64,000 nucleotides of DNA from Tubulanus polymorphus (taxonomy: Eukaryota; Nemertea; Palaeonemertea; Tubulaniformes; Tubulanidae), in contig NC_134031.1 in assembly GCF_964204645.1 (NCBI RefSeq), positions 5,253,001-5,317,000 on the forward strand. The letters run 5' to 3'. This document shows, one piece after another, positions 26,801 to 38,800 of this stretch. Both the position numbers and the translations under genes were made by a program. Below the pieces are notes generated by a model. That model saw only the letters and a program-made list of their open reading frames with translations. It was not told the DNA's origin and did not search any database. The stretch's first letter is position 1. Each line of letters begins with the position of its first letter.

Positions 26801-29800
26801 AGGGTGTAAATTATAGACTCGATTGAGTACTAACTAGATAAAAGAGCCAACATGAGATATCCTTTTTCAACAAAGTTTAGCTTGTTGTTGAAAAGGCCCT
26901 AAAAGAAGATTAAAAGGGGCAAAATAAGTTTATCACGTACGCAAGATCTGTTTAAAACCTACGCTAATTTCGGTGATTGTAACTTTTGCGGTTAGTTTGA
27001 CTCCGCAGTGTTACGACGTAAATGAGATCATCTAGTACGATTCTAATTCAATTTCTGTTCGTGCTCTTGACGACAAAAGCCAGCCGGTCGCCGTTCGGAC
27101 TTCTAAGCAGGTGGTAGTTTATTACGCATTAATAATCGGCTAATAAGTGTCGCAAGATGACAGATGTCGGTCTAGACTCCCCGGTACTTCACTTTCCTCA
27201 CTGTTGTGCCGTTCAAATGGGAATCACGGGGAATTAATACCGCGGAAATCCTGTAGATAATTCATCAGAGTTTACCTTCGATCATGTTTTTAACCAGGAA
27301 GGTTCTCTCCCACCTCCGTTCAAGTCTCAACGAGATATTATGTTATGAAATTTGCTGGTATTATGAGATAGAATTTCTAGCTTTTATTTTTGCTTGGCTT
27401 TTATGAAAAATCGACTCATGAAACAGGCATTGTTCCAAGATTTTGCAAACGGAAATTGAAATACAGATAAAGAAAGTCATCCATATTAAAGCCATTGATT
27501 CATTCTTACACAGCTTTGTATATCCCTATAGAGACTTTTTAGAGACTTTTTAGATGGATAGAAATTTTCCGTTGAGTCTCTATAGGTTTCAGACTTTGTT
27601 ATAGCTGGATGGTCGGTCGAAATCGATGATTTTCTCTTTGAACAAGATTTTTGCACAATCTATCCAGCCTAAATCAGTGTACAATAACGAGTACTGAAAT
27701 TCAGTATATAATTAGAACCCGTCCGGACGTAACCTTGATTACAATTGCAGACGGTGTTACGTAAGATTGCCCAACCCACCTAACCCCACTGTGACGGTGA
27801 CAATAGTTGTCTGGCTGTGACTCGTTTCGCTTGAATTCACACCGCTCAGTTCGTCTTGACGTAACATCGACGTTTTTGGTTTTCCCGCGCGCTATTTCGG
27901 GGAGAAATCCTTGTAAATTTTTATGAAGAAAGTCATGATCGAAATACGCAAAGTGTATCACGTCGCCTCCGAATTCGAATTCTAGGTTTTTTTTGCCTTC
28001 CACCGGCGTGACCCTTTCGCGTAGATGTTAGGTATTTAGACGTCGCGGATTTATTCAGTTGAGTCGTCTGCGGCGAACGCTGCATACTTCCGCTCGCGCG
28101 GTAATCCAATCAAGTATGGAAATGCGGAATAGCGGCGACGGGCCGATACCGAACTACGGAGACAAGATTGTAACAGCCCCCGGGGAATTATTGCTACTGA
28201 TTTGATTTCTAGCTTTTGATAGAAAAAGCAAATTCACTTTGAAAACTCACTGAGATTTTCCGTTATCTGATTGGTCCGTCGAGGGCACACGCAATTCGGT
28301 TAGAACGTTACACGCGGTGCGCGAACTTCCGGAGTTAACGAACGCGAAGCCGGCGTGAGTTTTAGGCGTTGACCCGATTAATGCTCAAACACCGACGACG
28401 ACGGCTTCAAATCAAATATTTGCAAATAGTTTTAACCAAACGAGCCGTTCTGTTGTCGATAGACTTTCGAAAAGACTTTTTCGACCTCGATTCTTTTTAA
28501 GACAAATAAACGCAACCAAAAGTAATACAGATAGTATATTTATCAGTTGATCATGATTTTTGCTCCCGAAGGAAATGAACAGCGCACCTGGCGCAAACTT
28601 TGAAAACACAACTAATAGTGACTTAGTTTCCGCTAGCCTTCTTCATCGATGAACCAAGTTTTTGAATTGGATTGAAATTAGTTTGGACACTAAAATGTTA
28701 GCAAAATACTTTGTCTACGTTCTGTTGAGATAATTGCTCGTAGCATTAATACATAAATACTATGAAGCCACATTTGTGCCAAGGATTCATCCCTGACCTG
28801 ACAGGTTGTAGGCGATGAACATGAACAATGATAGAAACTTAGGCTTGTGTGTATGGATTTAAAGGCAAAGAATCTAGTTCAAAAAGTGAGTGAAAATGAA
28901 CTATTTGACGCAGCTATTCACGCCATCTTTTGGTGCGCATGTACGGTATCTTTAATTTGAATATTTTCAAGGTCCATGGACTTGAAGATTCAACTGACTT
29001 TAATCGAATAGGCTTCGCGCGCGCATCTGATACAAAAACTCACGCGAATTGAGCTCTGACACGAATGCACCGACATCATTAGCCGTCGTATTGTCCAAAA
29101 ATTCTCAGCGATGACACGACTCGCTTCGTCTGCCAGCGAAACAAGGCGTACATCTTCACATCGACGGTTCGTTTCGCATGCCGGTCCTGTCTCAGCAGTT
29201 CGTCTATTAGATTATACAGCTAGACGGGCATGTTCGCCGCTCGCTGTCGTGCGCAGTTAACGCAATTTTCGACGGTGAATCAGGCAGGCAATAGGCGCCC
29301 GCGTAACGTTTGATACCGATTGCGTGAGCGGAGAGTTAAAGCGATCGTAATTTCCGGTAATTGTTACCCAGCTATCGTCGAGTTCGTTCGCGTGCCCGGT
29401 TTGAAAAAAAATGAAATAATATGCCCTTCAGATTTTCTCAACAATGATAAAAGAAATGTTTTGGCAATTCGAAAAAATGTATACGAAATTTTGTAACCTC
29501 AGAATTCACAAATTTAGCGATCAGCACAATGTAAAATACAGTGACGGGCTAAAAGGCTTAAGTCTTATCGTTCCTTCCACGTTTGAAAGATTATATTTAT
29601 TTATAGTGTTGAATGAAATATGACTATATACAGAGCCAGGTTGTTGCGTTAGAATTGCATTTAAAAGTCATCCAGAAACAAAGTATGTTTTTTTCTATGG
29701 GACGCCAGTTGGTTTCACCGCAGGGTCTGAGTCTTAAGACCAACATAATATTGGTTACATGAACTTAAACTACATAATCCTGATTCAAGACTTTGTAACC

Positions 29801-32800
29801 GGGCATCATATCGGATTTGATTGGGAACTTTAGAAAGAAGTTCTGGCTCGAAGAAAACCGATTGGCGATCTATAATTTGATACGATGTGGTTCTTATGAT
29901 ATGAGGCTGCTACGACGCGTCGCTTTAAAAATTGCTGCAAATCGGTTCGGATAAACAAATATTCGTTTATATCCCTTATGGATAGAGCGATGCTATTATA
30001 TGGTAGAAGGGATGAATCTATCTAAACTATATTTGATAACGATCTTCTCTTGTTGATCGGTACATATTGAGTCACCGAGCGGCGAGGCTCCTCATAGTCT
30101 GCCTTACAGATGACCGCCAACGGACGCCGAACAAACGAAATCAAAAAACGAGCCGATAAAAATCACCATCAAAGTGTCAAGTCGTCATAAAAACAACACT
30201 AAACGATATCCGACATCAATAGAAGTTTAGACTCGGGCCAGAAGCGCGCGCTCGCTTGGGTCCCTAATCCCCGCAAGGCCCGATCGATGCGGCGACACAA
30301 AGATCGCATTCACATATCTATACGAGACGAACACGTGTTCTAATTATAATCCGCAATCCGCGATTTTACTTTATTCGACGGCTAATCAGATCGCCAATAA
30401 ACCGATACTTTTCAAGTGGCGATTTCTTGCCGATTCGTTACTCATAAAGCCCCCATATGTCGCGCCGAACTATACAGAATATCTAGGACTTTCTTTGACA
30501 TCCGATTGAAGCGGTGCCTTTCGGCGGATGCGGAGAAAATGATGACTTGGATAATAATTACCGGTCGGACAAGTTACCGCGTGCGATTGCTTCCAATCTC
30601 GCGCTCGGTACGGCCATTAATGGGCTTGATATGATGTGTATAATTGATGCTACAAAACCTGTAATTAACGACGAAACAGCGCCAACATTCATTTAAGCTC
30701 TATTACCCGCGCTATACACCAGCCCCTCCCCTTCCACGTTTCCTCGGCCCGACTACAATGTACACAATTCGATTTTTTCTTTCATCGCACGATTCATTAA
30801 GCGTATCTGTTGTCTTTGGCTTTGTATCATTGTGGTCAGGAAAAAACTGTCCACCCGACACTTGATTCATGTTCTTTCCACCATCGGTGTAGAATCCGGG
30901 CTGTACACGTCACACGTGTACGAATTACGCTATACCTTCCTTGTGTACGGAGTATATTCGAAATTGGAAAACATCTATTTCTGATTTATTCAAATCAGTT
31001 AATACATTTTCAGGCCCATATACTCTCATTCATTTTTGAAGAATTGACGAAAAAAATTGCTCGTATAAATTGAAGAAGGGGGCAAAATTTTATATTGTCA
31101 ACATAAAAATGTTAGCTTTAAAAGGCCTGACGCACACGACGCAGGGAAACGCGGAATCACGGAATCAAACATGTTTGATCTCAGAAACGTTGTTTCCCGA
31201 AACATGTTTCTCGCCAACGCACACGACACATGGAAACGCTCGGAAACGTGTTTCCCCCTCCAGTCTTTGTGTTTCCCTGCGTCGTGTGCGTTGGGCTTTA
31301 TGAGAGAAGAAATTATCATCTTTCAGTCTATATACCGATGTTCTATGCGAAATGACCTGCGTCAACCGCTGGCCCTCTGTTCGAATCACGTATTTCGTAT
31401 AGTAGTAGTTTTTTTAGCCGTCAGCCATATTTGTATTTTCCTCGCTCGTTCGTCGTGTAACTCCATTATTAATTACTACGATGATTAACAACGCTAACAG
31501 ATTGTGAGCATTCATCAAATAATAGATTACTCGGCAAAACTTCCGTCATTTCGTCATACGCCATTCGAAGAATGCATCATCGGTTTTCGGTGTTTGTGTC
31601 CTCTTACAATTTTCGATGTATCCTATTTTCAGTATACCAGTTTAACAGCTAGCCCTTCCGTCTTTCAATTTCGACTTTTGTGCACCTCACCAGCTGATAA
31701 CATTAGGAGTAGATTAAGGGGGTGGTCTCGGGGTCTGGACCCCGGCCATTCCATTGAGATTGGATTTTTCTTCATGTCAGAGATAGTTAAAACCTGCAAA
31801 TTTGAAAAATCTTTTCGGATCCATGTCTTCGAACATATATCAACGCCAAGGGTGCGACCCCGCTAGTGGCATTTGGCTTGGCTTTATCCGAGAAATACCT
31901 TTTCCTTTTTTGGGACCGATTCTGGAACTTTGGACCGATTTCACAAAATGTGTCTTCTATCCGTTTAACAAAGCGGCAATTCTATCTGCACCGCTCATGA
32001 CGCCTCACTCCCAAAATCTATTCGTATTTAAACATTTCATTTTCTTATCTTTATTTCAGACAATTCGGAACAAAATGTGCCAAATGCTTGCGGAATATAC
32101 AATCGAACGATTGGGTCAGGCGTGCTAAAGACAATGTTTATCACTTAGCGTGTTTCGCGTGTGACAGTTGTAAAAGACAATTATCAACTGGTGAGGAATT
32201 CGCTTTACAAGAGGATCGGGTGCTGTGTAAAACTCACTACGTCGAAACTGTCGAAGGAGGTCCAAATAGAGGTAAATATTTTCATTAAAAAATTGTGGAA
32301 CTGCAGCATTAGCTATCCCGCCAGATGGCGCGACGAGCATTTCTTAAATGATTCGACTTTGAACTGAACATAAATCATCACAAGACACACCAAATATACA
32401 TTGAATTCATCTTTGTACTCGGTTATTGGTATATTAAAAATATTCATAAGTTTAGAGAAAATAGCTAATGACATGGTAAAGATCACCATTTCAAGAGAAG
32501 AGTAGAGATGCCGTGTTTAACCCGGTACCTGATGGGTAAACGTAAAGACGAATAGTACTATGAAAGTTAACTTGATTCTACGAGCTGCCTTTTGTTACCA
32601 GGGCATATAGTGGCTTCATCAGAATATAAGTGTATCAATTCAAAGTAGGCCTCCTATTTTCTTGTCTTTTACTCTCATTCCCACAAAATAGGATACCTGT
32701 CGTAAACTCACGATTCCGTGACTTGTACCCGGTAAGTAGCGGCCTCCGAGCGGAAAATCTAACCGGTATTGATGATAGGGTGTAATCAGCACGTTTTGCA

Positions 32801-35800
32801 GCTATAATAGACAATGAACGCAATTCGATAGCTACCACGCGATTTCCAGTCGGCGGTCACGCGAATTTTAACCGCGCGCTACATTAAAACTTGCCCTTTG
32901 CCATCTGTGTCAAATAGCCGTTAATAATGTCACGGAGGCCGAAGACAATTTGTCGTCAATCTGGATGAGTCACTTTTCTTCGTTCGCTTGCCGCGGCTGC
33001 CGTCTGGTTTACGATTCCGTAGATGCGATTCTGACGATGAAAACTGATAACGACGTTTGATTCGCAATTAACGCTTCTATTTTTTGTGATCTGAATATTC
33101 TGAATTGCGTAACTGAAGTCAAAATCTTAAAAGACTTGCAAGCCGTGTAGTCGTTTGGCTCAATACAAGTCTCGTTGTGTACAGAGTTATAAACACAGTT
33201 TAAAAATCTGAATTTTGTTATAGTTCAAGCCGTATATACACCCGATCACCAGTAAGAAATTTTGGATGCCATAGTCGATTTAGGTGGAGGTCGCCATCTT
33301 GAAAGGGTCCAAAAGAATATCATACTGTAAAGCCTCCCTTTAGTGAACACCTCTCTATAATGGAGACCTCCCACAATGGACGTTGCCCGGAACCGAAGGG
33401 GTCCACTGTAGATAGGTTTTGGTATAAAGCTATAAGCGATTTCACAACTAGCAAACATTTAAAATGACTAAAATAGCGCATTTTTCGGGTAAAACAAAGT
33501 TCAAATGCGCTCCTCATTATTCAAGGTTGAAATGAGCACAGAACAATTAGATTTTTATGAGTATGTTTTGAATAAGTGACATATATTTGATACAGTTTTG
33601 GAGAGTCAATGTATAGTTATTCCAAAGTCTAGGAGCAATCCGTGAAAATACTATCCCACCAATATTTCTACAACGGCATTTGACATTATTTTTACGCATA
33701 ATCTTCCTTAATGTACATTTCGATACAAATTTATGCTCATTCGCCTAATATATTAGCCAATCGTACGTACGCACAAACGGGAAGTACCGCATTCAATTTT
33801 TCATGCACGTTTGAATTCGTGGAATGATTTTAATAAGCCGTCGTTCGTTGATCATATGATTTGCGGCGATCGTTCGCACAAATCACGTGAATATCTTCAG
33901 ATTTATCATCGCCGAAAACGAAGGCAGACGAGTGATCCACGATGACCTTCAAGCGCCAGCGCGTCTCCGAAACAATAACCTCTGTAACAGGGGTCCGTAC
34001 AATACTAAATTTATCTTTGAAACGGCGTAATTTATCATTTCACCGGGACACTATCTTCGAAACGTTCTCGGCGAGAGAATCACCCTCCTGTTTGACGCCC
34101 GCTCAATCGATGAAATGATTTAGTGCTATCATGGACCGAGAAATTGCTCTTCGTCATCAAATCGTCGCACAATAAGTTGAAACATGTGAATGGCGGCCAT
34201 GTCGGCGATAAATCTATCTATATCTTAGCCATTTGCCATTTCATAGTTAAACAAAATGTAGAGATGATAAGACTAATATTTGCTTCTTTAGACTTTTGCG
34301 TCGTGGCGCATGCCGTCACTGAAGATTTTCCCGTGACGACTCCTATTTTCTTTAATTTATGATATCTAGAAATACTTAAAGCTGTCCTCATTTCGTATCC
34401 TTGAAAAAAACTTATACTTTTGGCACAAAAGTTAGTTCCCACAAATATTTGAGATTGAAGCCCGTTTTGCTGACCGACTTGTAATAATATTTCTTTAAAG
34501 TTTCAACAGTTTTGTGTTATTTCAGTTTTAATTCATTTGACAGTTAAAATCACAATCCTAATACGTTTTAAGCATGACTCCGAGACCGGTTTTACAAGCT
34601 GTTATTATCTTATTAAACCCGGGAGCTAACTCAATTCATTTTCAATTGAGTTAGCCCGCGGGTTAAAGATAATACCAGTCGATAAAACTGGCCCGCAGGA
34701 CTATGGAACTGGCTTCAGATGTAAAACCAAAGTTGTAATGAAAAAAGTGGTTATATGTGGGCGTAGCAGAGAACTTCTATTCGGTTTCTAGACTTTGGTT
34801 TCCGATTTTCTTTGTTCGTCGTTTCGGCGTCCAATTCTAGATCCTTTTCGAGCATATTTCATTCGGGTATTGTCTAGCAATTCCTCATACATAGTGTATG
34901 CAAAACGTCGACGGAACTATCAGAGCAAACCAAGAGGCAATATTGACGTATCGATACAAACCATCGGAACATCATGGAGAAATAAGAGATAACCCTTACA
35001 TTGCCTTCAGTGGCGTTTATTCCCGACGGAGCAATCTATACAAGCATTTACATCTGATTTCCTGACATATCAATTTCTGGCTAAATCTTCTGATGGGCCG
35101 TGAATACCGGCGTTTCCGACTCTTGCCAGCCTACTGGAGGATCACGGCGGCCTGAATGCGTCGGTCCCCAGGCGGGAACTATATTTAACAACCGGCCAGG
35201 ATTACGGAGATGCTGTATTTGTCAGTTGTTGCGGATTAGCGTTTATCAGTCGTTTTATGATGCCAACAGCGTCGGTCAAAATTCCTCTGCACCGATCTTA
35301 ACAAAGGGAAATGGAGTATTTTCTGGTGACGGAAAATGTCAAATAGTCAGAATTCTTTTTAAAGGTTATTAGATGTATACCCTCCCCAGTGCCCTAAATT
35401 CGTCCATGGGTAAAGATCGTGATTGGCCAGAGTCGTTGGAAAACTATATGTTGATATACACTCCTATCCGAGTGGGTAGGATATGAGCTACACTCAGGAC
35501 TGGTGATGCAGTTGGCGGAGGACTAGACTTTTCAATGCGTTGAGGTGCCAAAAGCTATTTTCTGGCCGTTCACTTTTATCTCTTTACCCATAACCTATAC
35601 AAACTGGATATGCAGTTTGAGTTCTCCCCTGAAATTCAATTCCGCCGTCTGTCATACAGCTTACGTATTGTACCCTAACGCGCCGTGGAGTTCGTCGCTT
35701 TCGTCGTGTTTTCACAATGTTTTCCTGTTTTATTATGCGGAAAACACAATTATCCGTTCGGATAGAACTCGGCGGCGACCACTTTAGTCTTCATAATAGA

Positions 35801-38800
35801 GCGCGTATCTTCCGTAATTGAAGAAAAATTGAGAAATATTTTCGGTTTTATTCGGTAATTTCTGCTCGGCGCGGCGTCGCGTCTGCGCCGCGAATATTCC
35901 CAATAAAACGGTCGGCTCCGGCAGCGGCGCGCGCGTGGCTAGCTTTCGATTTTCATCTTTCGACAACAAAGGAAAACATCTTCGGTAATTGTGAGCAACA
36001 ATGCCGCATTTCTTCAGCCAAATTTCCTCGACTATTCGTCGGTAATTCGATTTGCACGAATTCAAGTGGTCGCCGGGGTTCTAGGTTTTGTCCGCGCAGA
36101 CTCCGGCGCGGCGCGTCTCGTAAGTCGCGCACAAAAGATCAAACCAAACGACTACAAAAACGCGCTAAGTATTCATTGCTTTTCATATACAGCACTCAAA
36201 AAAGCACTTAAAAACAGAACAAACCTGGAAATGGATGTTTATCATGGTGCAGTTCGAACGACGACCATTTCCGCGTAATTGACAGTATAATTGGCTGGAT
36301 GATGTTTTCAGTTGAGATGATTTCATCAGCGAAGTCTTAAGTCGTCGGTAACCTGATTACCGATAGCTGGCAGTGAATTCTATTGTCTATCTCGGGGATC
36401 GCCTTAAGCTCGTTGTTGTACAGTCGATTCATTCGTGATTTATGCCGCGACTATCAAACCCAGATCGATGCTACTCGCCGTGCGCTCTCATATTTAATCA
36501 TAAATTGAGGTGTATAATATCAAGCATCCCAGGGCCCGGTTCCATAGTCGAGACTTAAGTCCAAAAAGTGGTGACTAGTATGGTGTGATGGATTTCTTTC
36601 TGTCATAAGAAAATGTTTGAAATACTAGAATTTGAAAATATTCGCAACATAGCGATTTGAAATTCAGAAAAAGTTAATTTCTGTCCCACGCGGCAGCTAG
36701 CCAGTATTCTTAATGACATCCCGATATTGGAATCGGGGCGATGCGTTTGCGCGATCCAGGAATTTAGAATAGCGGGTGCAAAACTTCCTAGACCTGGTGA
36801 ATTTGACTATATTCCTAAAAATTATTGCTCAATAATGTGCTAGCAGTGAAGCTCATGAAAGGGGGTTTGTGGTTCCTCCCAAGAAAAAAGACTGAAAAAT
36901 GATTTGAAAAATGACTGTTTTCCTGGTATGTAAAGGCATTCCGGACCTAGTAGATTTAGTACTTCTAAAAATTATTTTATTCAAATTTTTCTGACTTTAT
37001 TCTGGAATATAGTTGAATACAGCTTGGGTCCGCCCCTGACACGAGAGCGAGTGCCGTATGCGCAAAGGCTTCAAGGGGGTCAAGCGACCTAACCCCCCCC
37101 CCCCTAAGAAAATTTGAAGAAATGCATAATTGAGAGTGAATCTAAAAAAATTGACCCCAGTAATGATTTAATACTAATTGTGTAACTATCTCGGCAAAAA
37201 TTAGGGGCCGGGTCCCCTGGGTCCCCCTAGATCCACCCCCGCCTGGGGAGTTGTCCAGCAAAGGACGACTTCGGAATGGTTGTTATTTGAGACGGTTATT
37301 GATTGTTATCGATTTTATCGTACGTTCAGAAAAATTAGGATAGATTTTACTAGAAGAAAGTAAAGCCTGGTAAATCCTCGCTTACCACAAGTGGATTCAT
37401 CCATTGTCACAGTTATTAAGATTGTCCCCATAAGCTTATGTAACAGATATGTTGATGAAAAGTGTCTTTTTTAATCGGCGTTCACGGTGAAGGCACGTCC
37501 ATTGAACCATGGGAACTCGTGGATATCGAACCTTTCACCTATGACGTATTAATCGTCCTCATCCACCCAGGCTGCATTTTATACACCGAAAAAACCCGTT
37601 TCAGATTCCTGATAAAACTATACTACAAAAAGTCTATAAAACCACCGCAATATTTCACCCGAGAGACGTAAAAAATGTCCATTCGGCGCCAACGTAGATG
37701 TAAACAATATCTAATACACCACCGAGACGTATATTATGATTTGCATTAACAAGACGCTCGGGACAGCTGCGCTTCAATGTGCACTGTAGTTGTTTTTGTC
37801 TTCGCGTATAATTTACTGCCGTATAAACTTCTTGAACTAGTTTTTCTTTTTCGATTCGAAAGAATTTCTCGCCCCAATAATCAATGCAAAAGATTGAAGG
37901 TTATACGAGGATGCTGATGGGTGGCTATAATCGACCGAGACATCCGGTATAGAAAAACAATCGCTAACCGCTAAACTGATTACAAAACCACGGGTACGTC
38001 AATTTTCGCTCGAATGTCAGTCTATTTCGTAGATTCTCCGCGCCAATCGATTCGGTCATCAGTACAATATAACAATCTTCATATAGATATACATACAATT
38101 AGTAACTTAATCAAGCCCACGAAAAACCAAAGGCTACGTAATGCTGGTCCCCGTAAAAAGTAAAATTGAGTTATTGAGACTTCCTTCTTCCACATCAATC
38201 ACGTCGTTTAGCGATTGAAGCGTTGAAGGATTTTCTTGTTACCAAAATCGTCCCTCCACTGGCACAGTGCAAGCGTGGAGAAGTTCTTGACAAAGCGTTG
38301 AAGGATTTTCTTGTTACCAAATTCGCTCCCCGGCCCATTAGCACAGTGCAAGCGTGGGAAATGTCTTCTTGATAAACCGCTGAAGGATTTTCATGTTGTC
38401 AAAAATCGTCCATCCGCTCAACTTTTATTATGAAGAACGTTCCTACACATTAAAACTATAATACAGTTTCAGTGTAGGAACGTTCTTCCTAATAAAATGA
38501 ATTGTATTGATAAGCCGTTTCTATCTTGAAACTCAAAACGTTCGGGCTGTTTTGCGGGCCTGTGTGTGTGAGAGTTTGATTGTAAAAATTAGCCGTCCCT
38601 GTTGATTCCGTATCTGATAGCGACTGAAACCGTTTCACAGGAGTCAATATAGAAATAAAGATGGCATAATCGGTCCGCTGGGATGTGGCGCGCGGTGCTC
38701 ACAGCTACGACGACTGCGCTAGCCGTATATACCGCGACTCTCGATGGCGCTGCTACACGAGAAAATTGGCCCGAAATTGTGTTTGCCTAATCATTTAGCA

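Noticed and set aside
30416-30696. Possible exon in intron 3 of Lhx6/8
   Set aside because: Overlapping frames in a CpG-rich island. The LIM1 and LIM2 exons already join in phase without it, and no domain is encoded.
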